Source: Chryseobacterium indicum
GTDB taxonomy: Bacteria > Bacteroidota > Bacteroidia > Flavobacteriales > Weeksellaceae
Direction of reading: 5' to 3'
Assembly: GCF_021504595.1 (NCBI RefSeq)
Contig: NZ_JACSGT010000002.1
Span: 186,001 to 250,000, forward strand
DNA length: 64,000 nt
Below the pieces are notes generated by a model. The model was given only the letters and a program-made list of their open reading frames with translations. It did not search any database and was not told the DNA's origin. The first letter of the stretch is position 1. Every line of letters starts with the position of its first letter. A program made the translations under genes and the position numbers. This document shows, one piece after another, positions 25,993 to 35,008 of the stretch.

Positions 25993-26583
25993 TTAATTCG
26001 GATTGAACGTTAAATTAAATCTCTTTAAATAATCCTCTATTGATTCCATTCCCATTTCTTTTCTTCTTTCGTTTACAGTTTTAGGATTTTCTAATTTATA
26101 CAATTTACCATTTTCTATTTGTGAACCATATATTTGAGGTTTTCCTTCATCCATTAACATTCTATCTTTCATCAATGCGTATTGCCCTTTAGATAAGTCT
26201 CCATTTTTTACCGCTTTCTCTACTTGTGGAAAATACTTTTTTCTGATTTCCTTAGTACTATGTTGTAATCCCAACCAGATTGCATCCATTTGTTTTTGAT
26301 CTACTTCCTTTAATGTTGGCATACCACATTTTTCAATAATGCTAATCACTAACTCTTGATTCCTATGATCTTCTTTAGCGTATTTGATGAAGTCATTTGA
26401 TCTTCTTATCCGTTGGTCACTTTCTAAAACTTCACTCAAGATTTGACGTTTTTTACTGCAATCAACTTCAATAATATCTACTGAACCTACATACACAAAC
26501 TTATCCTTATTAATGTAAAGGAATATTGATATGATTAAAACAAGAGCGGTTAATACGCTAAATAATACTTTTTTTATTTTCAT
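25993..26583 (-). CDS. DUF6624-like membrane-anchored protein
   Basis: 196 aa from ATG 26583 (MKIKKVLFSVLTALVLIISI), one N-terminal membrane segment; the frame from 26619 adds a non-native prefix. The body carries the motif row 'KQMDAIWLGLQHSTKEIRKK', 'GDLSKGQYALMKDRMLMDEG', 'KPQIYGSQI', typical of DUF6624 proteins. Function unknown. It was directly upstream of the graspetide operon before the IS4 insertion. Confidence 0.7.
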   Translation of the reverse strand: MKIKKVLFSVLTALVLIISIFLYINKDKFVYVGSVDIIEVDCSKKRQILSEVLESDQRIRRSNDFIKYAKEDHRNQELVISIIEKCGMPTLKEVDQKQMDAIWLGLQHSTKEIRKKYFPQVEKAVKNGDLSKGQYALMKDRMLMDEGKPQIYGSQIENGKLYKLENPKTVNERRKEMGMESIEDYLKRFNLTFNPN

Positions 26584-26674
26584 TTCTATTTTTTTCTTAT
26601 TCCAAAATAGATTGACCATTTTTAAGGGTACTAATTTTCTTGTTTTCTAAATTTTTAACTTCCTTTTTTTCCAT

Positions 26675-27004
26675 TTGTTTAATTTTAAAAATTAATAAAT
26701 TTCTTTGTCATATAATCCCTGACATGGACCTTTGCTGATCAGCATTTTTATATTTATACTTTTCATACAGTGTATTATGAAAAGAAAAATATTAGTTATT
26801 ATGTTTTTACCCTTAGCAAAGATGCAAGTGCTTTTTTGGTAATACAAGAAAAGCAACATAAGATTTATATATTTTGAGTCGTTATAGTATAAAATTTATA
26901 AATTCAAACATACAATAAATAGCTTAAAGAACTAATTATTAACACGTTATCTAAATTACTTAAAAATGCAGAAAAATTGTAATATTGCAGCTTGAAAAGA
27001 ACAT
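26675..27004. other. Intergenic region between DUF6624 gene and AraC-type regulator
   Basis: AT-rich. It holds a 21-codon frame from ATG 26777 on the plus strand (MKRKILVIMFLPLAK..., stop) that looks like a broken signal peptide. Promoters for both divergent flanking genes must lie here; none matches the consensus well enough to call. Confidence 0.4.
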
Positions 27005-28657
27005 ATGTATAAGATTTTGTTTATTTTAATTTTTTCTCTTTGCCAAAACCTATTCTTTTCACAAAGCATAGAAGAATTTCATATAAAAGATTCTATAAAA
27101 GCGACAACCTATGCCAAGAATTTAATTTTAAATGGTAAGAAAAATAGTAATAATGTTAAGCTAATAAATGGATATTTAATATTATCACGATTTTCTAACG
27201 AAAACAAAATTATTCCTTATTTAGATAGTGTTCTTATCGTAGCAAAAGAGATTAACAATAGAGAATATTTGTCTGATGGATATACATACAAGGGAAATCA
27301 TTATTATTTAAAAGGAGATTATTTAAAGTCGCTGGATAATTATTTATTAGCTAAAAATTTTTGTGAAGAAAATAGCAAAAATTACAATATAATCAATTTT
27401 AATATTGGATTATTAAAACTTGAGCTTGAAAATTATGATGAAGCAATAAATCTATTTTTAAATTACAAATCTTTTCTGGAACAAAATAAACTAACTGAAA
27501 AATCCAATTATGTAAGATGCCTTTACGCATTAGCTTATGCCTATAATAAGCGGAAAGATATTAAAACTTCAAATCTGTATTTAAATTTGGGATTTCAAAA
27601 AAATGACAAAGTTAAAAATGCAAAAATGCATTCAAATTTATTATTAATAGCTGGAATAAATGAATACAATCAAAAAGACTACAAAAAATCTTTGCAAACG
27701 CTAGCTAAAGTTTCAGGATTAATTAAAACAAATTCTTTTGATCCTCAAAATCTGGCTTTGAGTGAATATTACTCAGGCAAATGTCTTATAAAACTAAACA
27801 ATAGTAATTTTTTGAAAAAATTTGAAATTATTGATTCTATTATAATAAAAACTAAAGATATTACTCCTGAATTAAGAGATACATACCCTATTCTAATTGA
27901 TTATTATAAAAAACTTCAAAATAAAGATAAACAATTGTATTATATAGAGCGTTTACTTGCTGTAGATAATATATTATACAAAAAGAAAAGCATACTCTCA
28001 AATCAAATTAATAAAAAGTATGATACACCTATTTTACTTAAAGAAAAGGAAAAATTAATTTCTGATCTCAACTCAAAAAACCATATTCTTTTTTGGTTAT
28101 TAGGAATTGGCAGTATATTCTTAGCTATTGCATTATTCTTATATTTGAGTAATATAAAGAAAGTCAAACTATATAAAGAAAAGGCTGACTCCTTGTTATC
28201 TAATTCAAAACCGTCTATTGTAAATAATACAGATGAAAATTTTAATTCTCCGACTTTAGAAGTTGTTGATAATAAGATTGAAAAATCAAAAGTAAAGTTA
28301 TCTGACGATAAGTTTTTGCAACTAAGCCTTAAATTAGAGGAATTTGAAAAAGGAAAACGTTTTTTAGATAAAAATATGAATTTAGATATTTTATCTAAAG
28401 AACTAAATACAAATAGAGCTTATTTATCAAGATCTGTAAATGAATTAAAAGGGAAGAATTTTTCACAATATCTAAATGAATTAAGAATAAATTACATAAT
28501 AGAGGAACTTAAAACTAATACACAGCTTCAAAAATTTACAATCGCAAGTATTGCAGAGCATGCAGGATATAATAATTCTGTGTCATTTACTACTTCTTTT
28601 AGAAAAATAACAGGAACTTTACCTTCGTATTTCATAAAAGCTCTAAACGAAATTTAA
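27005..28657 (+). CDS. Membrane-bound TPR/AraC-type transcriptional regulator
   Basis: 550 aa. A signal-like N-terminus (FILIFSLCQNLFFSQS) precedes a periplasmic TPR-like region (~30-330, e.g. 'HYYLKGDYLKSLDNYLLAKN'). One membrane helix follows near 355-380 ('ILFWLLGIGSIFLAIALFLY'), then a cytoplasmic linker and an AraC/HTH_18 domain ('LDILSKELNTNRAYLSRSVN', 'SIAEHAGYNNSVSFTTSFRK', 'TGTLPSYF'). Proteins of this design are common one-component sensors in flavobacteria. It sits directly upstream of the LanB-linked precursor on the same strand, with an operator-like palindrome between, so it likely controls that locus; this is inference. Confidence 0.85.
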   Translation: MYKILFILIFSLCQNLFFSQSIEEFHIKDSIKATTYAKNLILNGKKNSNNVKLINGYLILSRFSNENKIIPYLDSVLIVAKEINNREYLSDGYTYKGNHYYLKGDYLKSLDNYLLAKNFCEENSKNYNIINFNIGLLKLELENYDEAINLFLNYKSFLEQNKLTEKSNYVRCLYALAYAYNKRKDIKTSNLYLNLGFQKNDKVKNAKMHSNLLLIAGINEYNQKDYKKSLQTLAKVSGLIKTNSFDPQNLALSEYYSGKCLIKLNNSNFLKKFEIIDSIIIKTKDITPELRDTYPILIDYYKKLQNKDKQLYYIERLLAVDNILYKKKSILSNQINKKYDTPILLKEKEKLISDLNSKNHILFWLLGIGSIFLAIALFLYLSNIKKVKLYKEKADSLLSNSKPSIVNNTDENFNSPTLEVVDNKIEKSKVKLSDDKFLQLSLKLEEFEKGKRFLDKNMNLDILSKELNTNRAYLSRSVNELKGKNFSQYLNELRINYIIEELKTNTQLQKFTIASIAEHAGYNNSVSFTTSFRKITGTLPSYFIKALNEI

Positions 28658-28700
28658 TTTCGCAAAATACTGTCAATTAGTTTTTTGTAAAATAAAAGGC

Positions 28701-28722
28701 ATTAAAATTTATAAATTTTAAT
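28701..28722. repeat. Perfect 22-bp palindrome, candidate operator
   Basis: The 22 bases starting ATTAAAATTTA read identically on both strands. It lies 10 bp upstream of the promoter of the precursor gene and 44 bp after the regulator's stop. No T-run follows, so an operator is likelier than a terminator. Confidence 0.55.
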
Positions 28723-28731
28723 ATATTATTC

Positions 28732-28763
28732 TTGGTTTATTATATATTTATAAATTAAGTTTG
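28732..28763 (+). promoter_or_regulatory. Promoter of the LanB-linked precursor operon
   Basis: TTG at 28732 and TAAGTTTG at 28756-28763, separated by 21 bp, match the Bacteroidota TTG/TAnnTTTG pattern; the precursor ATG follows 20 bp downstream. Confidence 0.6.
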
Positions 28764-28783
28764 CTCCTTAATTTAAATCAGAG

Positions 28784-28939
28784 ATGAAAAAAAAACAAAA
28801 TCAAAAAAAATTGTCTTTAGGAAAATTGCAGATTACTAAAATTGTAAATCCACGTTTAATTAAAGGCGGTTTAGGGGTAAACCTAGGTTTAGGCAATGGG
28901 GATGATACTAAAACAGACCCAACTAATCCTGATAATTAA
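28784..28939 (+). CDS. RiPP precursor, class I lanthipeptide-type leader but Cys-free core
   Basis: 51 aa. The leader MKKKQNQKKLSLGKLQITKI with 'NPRLIKGG' fits the Bacteroidota class I lanthipeptide precursors: Lys-rich start, KKLSLGKLQI motif, IKGG end (GG at 28-29). The core of 22 residues, LGVNLGLGNGDDTKTDPTNP plus DN, has three Thr and no Cys or Ser. Lanthionine rings are therefore impossible within this peptide; dehydrobutyrine formation on Thr by the split LanB is possible. The product may be a dehydrated linear peptide, or a second precursor may exist elsewhere. Confidence 0.8.
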   Translation: MKKKQNQKKLSLGKLQITKIVNPRLIKGGLGVNLGLGNGDDTKTDPTNPDN

Positions 28940-29014
28940 ATTTAGTACTAATGGCAAACAATTAATAAAATGTTATACAAACAGATTATTAATTGTTTTT
29001 TTATTTTCTCCAAT

Positions 29015-31198
29015 ATGAATGTAACCAAATTAAATTTTTTATTGTTAGTTTTACCTTTATGTATGGTGTTAAAAGCCCAAAAAACAAATTTAGCAATCTC
29101 TAATTCAATTACTGATGAATACTTTGGAATAAAGGTTACAGATGAATATAGAAACCTAGAAGATTTAAATTCTCTTTCAACATCAGTTTGGATGAAAGAG
29201 CAGACAAAATACTCATTATCACTATTAAGAAATATACCTAACAGACAATTTTATATAGATAAGAGAATAGAATTTGACAAAAAACAATCTTTTTCTATCA
29301 CTCAATTGAATATTACAGATAATGATATTTATTTTTACTTGAAAAGATTACCTCAGGAAAAGACTTCAAAGGTTTTTTATAGAAAAAATTTTAACGGAAT
29401 TGAAACCGAAATATTTAATCCAGAAAGCTTTAAACCTGAAAACAATAAAAAATACCAAATAAACTATATAAAACCTAACTATGATGGTTCTAAGATAGTT
29501 ATAGCTTTGACCGAAAGTGGCAAAGAAATTTCTGAAATGGTAATTTACGATTTAGTTCAAGGTAAATTACTTCCGGATATTCTTACTAATTGTTGGCCAT
29601 CCGATAGCGGAGGCATATCTTGGCTTTCTGATAACAATAGTTTCATCTACAGATATTATCCTATTATTGATCCTAAATCACCTTTATTTTTAAAAGATAC
29701 AGAGTCTGTATTATACAAAATAGGTCAAGTCTCTGAAAAATCTAATATTTTATTATCAAGACAGAATAACCCAGATTTAAAAATAAATCCTGAAGATTTC
29801 CCTCGTATAAGTCTTTCTTCGAAAAAATCTAAATATATTTTTGGTCAAATATCAGGTGCCACAAGCTTTAAGGATACTTATTATATGCGAGCCACAGATT
29901 CTCAATCTAACAAAAAGTGGAAATTTTTATTTAGTAAAGACGATAAGGTTTCGGATTTTATAGAGAAAGATGATAATGTTATTTATATATCGGAAAAAAA
30001 TGGAATGAATGCAATTTATACTACGTCATTACAAAAACCAGACTTTCAAAATGCAAAAATAATAGTTCCTAGTATATCTGATGAAGTTATTACAAGTATC
30101 AATAATTTGAAAGATGGATTCCTATTTAGTACATCAAAAAACGGTGTTGAAGCTAAAATATATTTATATAAAAATAATGCTATTACCCTACTCAAATTAC
30201 CGTTTCCAGCAGGAAATATCTCAATTACCACAAAAGATAATCTTTCTAATGATTTTTGGATAGTGTGTAGTGGTTGGAAGAATGATTCAGAAAGATTTAG
30301 ATATGTTTCTCTACAGAATAAATTTATTCCAGAAAATGTAGCACCAGTAACTGAATATCCAGAATTCAAGGGTGTTCTTATAGAAGAAACTACTATAAAA
30401 TCTCATGATGGTTTAGATATTCCAATTTCTTTGCTTTATAATAAAGATATCAAAAAAGACTCCAATAATCCGTTGCTGATATATGCTTACGGAGCATATG
30501 GAACTAATATTAGTCCAAGTTTATCAAAAACTTATCTGTTTTGGATTCAAAAGGGAGGTATTGTTGCGGTTGCCCATGTAAGAGGAGGAGGAGAAAAAGG
30601 AGAATCTTGGCATGAAGGCGGTTTTAAAGCAACAAAACCTAACTCCTGGAAAGACCTTATTTCCTGCGCAGAGTATATGATAAACGGAAAATATACCTCT
30701 AAAAATAAAATCGCAATTTGGGGTGCAAGTGCAGGTGGAATAACTATTGGCAGAGCAATTACCGAAAGACCAGATTTATTTAAAGCAGCTATTATTGATG
30801 CGGGAGTTGTAAATGCAACGAGAATGGAATTCACTCCTAATGGACTGAACAGTGCAAAAGAGTTTGGCTCTTTAAAAATAGAATCTGAATTTAAAGCACT
30901 ATTAGAAATGGACGCTTATCAACATATTAAAAAGGGAGAAAAATATCCCGCAACTTTAATCACTTCTGGAATCAATGATCCCAGAGTATCTCCTTGGATG
31001 CCTACCAAATTTGCTGCAAAGTTACTCGCTTATAATAAATCAGAAAATCCAATATTTTTAAAAATAGACTATGAAGGAGGCCATGGAGGTGATATTCCGG
31101 TTGCTCAAAAGTATGATAATGTTGCCGACACTTTTGCGTTTGCATTGTGGCAATTAGGACATCCTGATTACCAACTAAAAGATGAAGCTAAGAAGTAA
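29015..31198 (+). CDS. Prolyl oligopeptidase family serine peptidase (S9)
   Basis: 727 aa from ATG 29015, which gives a signal peptide (MNVTKLNFLLLVLPLCMVL); an upstream Met at 28970 is less likely. An N-terminal seven-bladed propeller is followed by the alpha/beta-hydrolase domain: 'LLIYAYGAYG', 'GGIVAVAHVRGGGEKG', nucleophile Ser in 'IWGASAGG', Asp in 'SGINDPRVSPWMP' and His in 'DYEGGHGGD'. The triad is intact. It cuts short peptides after Pro; located between precursor and LanB, it may trim the leader or core after export, as prolyl oligopeptidases do in some lanthipeptide pathways. The core contains one Pro (TDPTNP has two). Confidence 0.9.
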   Translation: MNVTKLNFLLLVLPLCMVLKAQKTNLAISNSITDEYFGIKVTDEYRNLEDLNSLSTSVWMKEQTKYSLSLLRNIPNRQFYIDKRIEFDKKQSFSITQLNITDNDIYFYLKRLPQEKTSKVFYRKNFNGIETEIFNPESFKPENNKKYQINYIKPNYDGSKIVIALTESGKEISEMVIYDLVQGKLLPDILTNCWPSDSGGISWLSDNNSFIYRYYPIIDPKSPLFLKDTESVLYKIGQVSEKSNILLSRQNNPDLKINPEDFPRISLSSKKSKYIFGQISGATSFKDTYYMRATDSQSNKKWKFLFSKDDKVSDFIEKDDNVIYISEKNGMNAIYTTSLQKPDFQNAKIIVPSISDEVITSINNLKDGFLFSTSKNGVEAKIYLYKNNAITLLKLPFPAGNISITTKDNLSNDFWIVCSGWKNDSERFRYVSLQNKFIPENVAPVTEYPEFKGVLIEETTIKSHDGLDIPISLLYNKDIKKDSNNPLLIYAYGAYGTNISPSLSKTYLFWIQKGGIVAVAHVRGGGEKGESWHEGGFKATKPNSWKDLISCAEYMINGKYTSKNKIAIWGASAGGITIGRAITERPDLFKAAIIDAGVVNATRMEFTPNGLNSAKEFGSLKIESEFKALLEMDAYQHIKKGEKYPATLITSGINDPRVSPWMPTKFAAKLLAYNKSENPIFLKIDYEGGHGGDIPVAQKYDNVADTFAFALWQLGHPDYQLKDEAKK

Positions 31199-31237
31199 AA
31201 TATTATACCTATTAGGTCTTGATAAAATATATATTTA

Positions 31238-31732
31238 ATGAAAATAAAACTAATAATTACTGCGTTATTTTTTATAAATACTTTGTCAGCACAAAAAATC
31301 TATTTTCCTAAAATAACAGCTTCAGATTCTGTGATATTAGAGAGAAGAATAACAGATATTGCAGCTAAAATTTTAGAGAAATATAAAAATTCTAAAACTC
31401 CTGATTCTTTAGAAACCTCATCTATCTGATCATTTAGGACGTGCAAGTTATGCTAAGAATAAAGAAAAAAGACAGCTTTTACGTCCAAATGAAATAGAAA
31501 TCATACCTATTAGTAATTCTACATTTGTGAGTAAAAAATTCCGAAAGGCAGTAAGCTTATGGTGATATTAGGGATAAATAAAAACTCAAACTATCAAATC
31601 AACTATGGAACAGGAAAAGACATGAGTGAAGAAACTATTGCCGACGCCAAAGAGCCTTTGGAAATAAATTGGTATAACGACAGTTATATAGAAATACCTG
31701 TTATAGAGCAGAGTTCGCAAAATAGTAACTAG
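31238..31732 (+). pseudogene. Secreted-protein gene broken by two frameshifts
   Basis: Frame one, from ATG 31238, has a signal peptide (ITALFFINTLSAQ) and stops after 'DSLETSSI'. A second frame continues at ~31412 with 'PHLSDHLGRASYAKNKEKRQ' and 'RPNEIEIIPISNS' until a stop near 31563. A third (31559-31732) gives 'MVILGINKNSNYQINYG' and ends 'IEIPVIEQSSQNSN'. Joined, they would make a ~160-aa protein. Unrecognised. Lying between the peptidase and LanB, it was probably part of the RiPP operon. Confidence 0.55.
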
Positions 31733-31759
31733 CATAAAAACTAAAAACACAAAACTAAA

Positions 31760-34045
31760 ATGTCCCGGTTTCCTTATCAATTTTTTGAACAGTTCGTTGT
31801 TCGTACTCCTTTATTTTCATGCAAATATTTTCAGGAAACAATCAGGAAACCGCAAATTTCGGAAAACAAAATCAGAGAAATTTGCTGTGATCCTATATTC
31901 CAAGAAGCGCTTTATCTGGCTTCACCCTATCTTCATCTTGAAGTCATAAAATGGCTTAATTCTGAAAGAGAACCTGTTTCAAAAGACTTTGAAAAATTAA
32001 AAAACACAATACTAAAATATTACAGCCGGATGAGTACACGCTGTACGCCGTTCGGCTTATTTTCCTCAGTAGGCTTAGGAAAGTTTTCAGAAGAATTAAT
32101 GTCTCTTAATAAAGATGATAATAAAGAATCTGCAAATGACCTGATCCGCGATACCAAGCTGGATATGCATTTTCTTGTTTCGCTTGCTCAATATTTTGAA
32201 AAAAGCCCGGAGATAAGAAACAGGCTTTCGTTTTACCCTAACAACAGTATTTATAAGGTAGGCAATAAAATCCGCTATATAGAATATCAGTATACGTCGG
32301 GAAAAAGAGAATATATTATTTCCTCTGCTCCGCTTTCTGAGGAACTGGAGCAAATAATAAATTTTTCCAGACAGGGAAAAAAAATACAGCAGATTGCAGA
32401 AATATTAATTGGTGAAGAGATCGAAGATTCTCAGACCTCGCAGAAACAAATAACAAAAGAAGAGGCTGAAGAATTTATTGAAGAACTTATCGATAATCAG
32501 GTTCTTGTAAGTGAACTTGAGCCGAATGTTTCCGGAGATGATTTCTTCGACACTATCCTTTCTGTTCTGAATAAAATAAATGCAGAACAGGAAATACAGA
32601 TTTTAACATTAATTAAAAAAAAGCTTGAAAAGCTGGATCGTACTATAGGAAATCCCCTTTCTATTTATACAGAAGTTGAAGATCTGATCCGTTCTTTTAC
32701 AATAGAATATGAGCAGAAATTTTTGTTTCAGACAGATCTCTATTATGGAGCTGAGTTTACATTACCACCAGTCTGGAAAAAAGAATTAAAGAAAGGTATC
32801 TGCTTTCTGAATAAAATAACGTTACCACAAAAAGAAACTCAGCTTGAGCAATTTAAAAAAGCATTTTTTGAAAGGTTTGAAACTCAGGAAGTCCCTTTGT
32901 TAAATGCTCTTGATACTGAGATTGGAGTCGGATACGTTCAAAATAATTCGGCAAAGGGAATTCATCCTTATCTGGAAGACCTGAATTTTCAGGGTTCCCG
33001 AAAAAAACAGGATTTACAGTTGACACTTAATTCTATTCACAGAATTCTAAATGAAAAACTGCAGGAAGCTTTGTTGGAGCAGCAATATAAAATTGAACTT
33101 TCAGACGAAGACTTTAAAGACCTCGAAGTAGAGAACTGGGATAATCTTCCGGCTACAATTTCTTTTATGGCTGAAATCTTTTCGGAAGGAGATCAGGAAA
33201 AAATAATACTGAACGGCAGTACTGGAAAAAGTGCAGCCAACCTCTTAGGAAGATTCTGTTCAGAAAAATCGGAAGTTAGAGATTTAACAAAAAGCATCGC
33301 AAATAAAGAAGAAACGTTGTATAAAGATTATATTCTTGCAGAAATTATTCATCTTCCGGAAGCAAGAATAGGAAATATTGTAAGAAGACCTGCTTTAAGG
33401 GAATATGAAATTCCTTTTCTTGCACAATCGGTTTTATCTGCAGATCATCAGATTTCGGCAAAAGATCTTTTTATCTCTGTAAAAAATAATAGAATTGTTC
33501 TTCGTTCAGAGAAGTTGAACAAAGAGGTTAAACCCTATCTCACTAATGCCCACAATTACTCTAACAATAGTTTACCCGTATATCATTTTTTGTCTGATTT
33601 CCAGTCTCAGGACATTAGATCCGGACTGTATTTTAATTGGGGTGGATTGGAACAGATCTATAAATTTCTCCCACGGGTTGAATACAACAATATCATTCTT
33701 TCAAAAGCACAATGGAAAATCACAGAAAAAGACCTTGCATTTTTATCTGAAAAACACCTGAGCAACGATCAGATTATTTCGAAATTGAAAGACTGGAGAC
33801 TGAAAAGAAAAATTCCTCAATGGATTCAATTGGTAAAATCCGATAATACTTTATCCGTCAACTTGGAAAACGATGACATGGTAACTGTTTTTTTACAAAC
33901 GGTAAAAGCAGAAAAGACGGTTGTTATTGAAGAATTTTTACACAATCAGTATGATGATTACAGGCGAGAATTCATCTTTCCCATGTACAAAGTAAATAAA
34001 AAGCACTACATAAATGATGAAAAGAAAATTTGCTCCGGGAAGTGA
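31760..34045 (+). CDS. Lantibiotic dehydratase, N-terminal glutamylation subunit (split LanB)
   Basis: 761 aa. It shows the LanB N-terminal signature: 'FFEQFVVRTPLFS', 'LKNTILKYYSRMSTRCTPFG' and 'LFSSVGLGKF'. Class I dehydratases use glutamyl-tRNA to glutamylate Ser/Thr in the core. Later landmarks are 'DLYYGAEFTLPPVW', 'LNGSTGKSAANLLGRFC' and 'RIGNIVRRPALREYEIPFL'. The elimination domain is encoded by the next gene, which overlaps it by 32 bp, so the enzyme is split in two, as in pinensin-type and thiopeptide-like systems. No lanC cyclase gene is present in the window. Confidence 0.92.
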   Translation: MSRFPYQFFEQFVVRTPLFSCKYFQETIRKPQISENKIREICCDPIFQEALYLASPYLHLEVIKWLNSEREPVSKDFEKLKNTILKYYSRMSTRCTPFGLFSSVGLGKFSEELMSLNKDDNKESANDLIRDTKLDMHFLVSLAQYFEKSPEIRNRLSFYPNNSIYKVGNKIRYIEYQYTSGKREYIISSAPLSEELEQIINFSRQGKKIQQIAEILIGEEIEDSQTSQKQITKEEAEEFIEELIDNQVLVSELEPNVSGDDFFDTILSVLNKINAEQEIQILTLIKKKLEKLDRTIGNPLSIYTEVEDLIRSFTIEYEQKFLFQTDLYYGAEFTLPPVWKKELKKGICFLNKITLPQKETQLEQFKKAFFERFETQEVPLLNALDTEIGVGYVQNNSAKGIHPYLEDLNFQGSRKKQDLQLTLNSIHRILNEKLQEALLEQQYKIELSDEDFKDLEVENWDNLPATISFMAEIFSEGDQEKIILNGSTGKSAANLLGRFCSEKSEVRDLTKSIANKEETLYKDYILAEIIHLPEARIGNIVRRPALREYEIPFLAQSVLSADHQISAKDLFISVKNNRIVLRSEKLNKEVKPYLTNAHNYSNNSLPVYHFLSDFQSQDIRSGLYFNWGGLEQIYKFLPRVEYNNIILSKAQWKITEKDLAFLSEKHLSNDQIISKLKDWRLKRKIPQWIQLVKSDNTLSVNLENDDMVTVFLQTVKAEKTVVIEEFLHNQYDDYRREFIFPMYKVNKKHYINDEKKICSGK

Positions 34046-34871
34046 ATGGTTACATCTTAAAATTTATACCGGAATAAAAACAGCAGACCTTATTTTAGAA
34101 GAGTCGATAGAGCCCTTGGTAAAGTATTTCCAGAAAGAAAATTATATTTCCAAATGGTTTTTTATACGTTATAATGATCCCAAAGCTCACCTGAGAGTAA
34201 GGTTTATGCTGACTTATCCCAACAATTACACTGAAGTTTTAAAAAGTGTTAACGCTTCTCTTCAAAACTTTACAGAAAGCGGGGAAATTTCAAATATTGT
34301 AATAGATACGTATAACCGTGAAATTGAACGTTATGGAGAAAGTACGATTGAAGATGCGGAAATTTTCTTTTACAGAAACAGTGAGTTTACTCTGCAATGT
34401 CTACATTATGACGATGAGGAAAAGATTATTGTCAGCCTTTTTTTGATTGATCAGATGCTCAGTAAACTAAATCTTTCAGTTCAGGAAAAGTTGGAATGGA
34501 TGAAAGATTTTAATGATGCTTTTAAAAGAGAATTCAATGCCGATAAAAAACTTAATTCTCAACTGGATAAAAAGTACAGGGAGTTTAAACCTAAATATTT
34601 GGATTTCTTGAGTTCAGACGAATTTTCTGAAGAGAGGAGTGCTTTTTTATCCCATATCGAAGAAAACAATGCGGCTTTACAAAATGTACTTTGTCACAAT
34701 GAAAATCAATCTTTGAGAATTTCTTTGAGGAATTTCTTTCAAAGCATATTCCACATGAATATCAACAGGCTTTTTGTTTCCAATCAAAGAGTATTTGAGA
34801 TGATTATTTATGATTATTTGGTGAGATATTATAAATCAGAAACCTATTACTATCTTCATCAAACATCATAA
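34014..34871 (+). CDS. LanB elimination-domain protein (SpaB C-terminal/thiopeptide-type)
   Basis: 285 aa. The start motif 'GSEWLHLKIYTGIKTADLIL' and 'ISKWFFIRYNDPKAHLRVRF' identify the SpaB_C domain that removes glutamate from modified Ser/Thr to leave dehydroamino acids. The Arg-rich 'YNDPKAHLRVRF' strand is the conserved core. Later, 'DTYNREIERYGESTIEDAEI' matches the family. Translation is coupled to the upstream subunit (32-bp overlap). It completes the dehydratase. The operon ends here. Confidence 0.9.
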   Translation: MMKRKFAPGSEWLHLKIYTGIKTADLILEESIEPLVKYFQKENYISKWFFIRYNDPKAHLRVRFMLTYPNNYTEVLKSVNASLQNFTESGEISNIVIDTYNREIERYGESTIEDAEIFFYRNSEFTLQCLHYDDEEKIIVSLFLIDQMLSKLNLSVQEKLEWMKDFNDAFKREFNADKKLNSQLDKKYREFKPKYLDFLSSDEFSEERSAFLSHIEENNAALQNVLCHNENQSLRISLRNFFQSIFHMNINRLFVSNQRVFEMIIYDYLVRYYKSETYYYLHQTS

Positions 34872-35008
34872 TAGATCCGAATATATAAATACAGTTGGTT
34901 AAAAGGATTTTACAAAAATGTGGCTCAAATTATACCTTGCTTAAAACATTATGACTATAAAGCCTAATCTGATCAAATAAAATTTTTCAATTTGGGTCTA
35001 AATAAACT

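Noticed and set aside
26597..26674. 25-codon minus-strand frame MEKKEVKNLENKKISTLKNG... as a third RiPP precursor
   Set aside because: No GG or core-like end, no maturation gene directly linked, and too short to separate from chance in AT-rich DNA.
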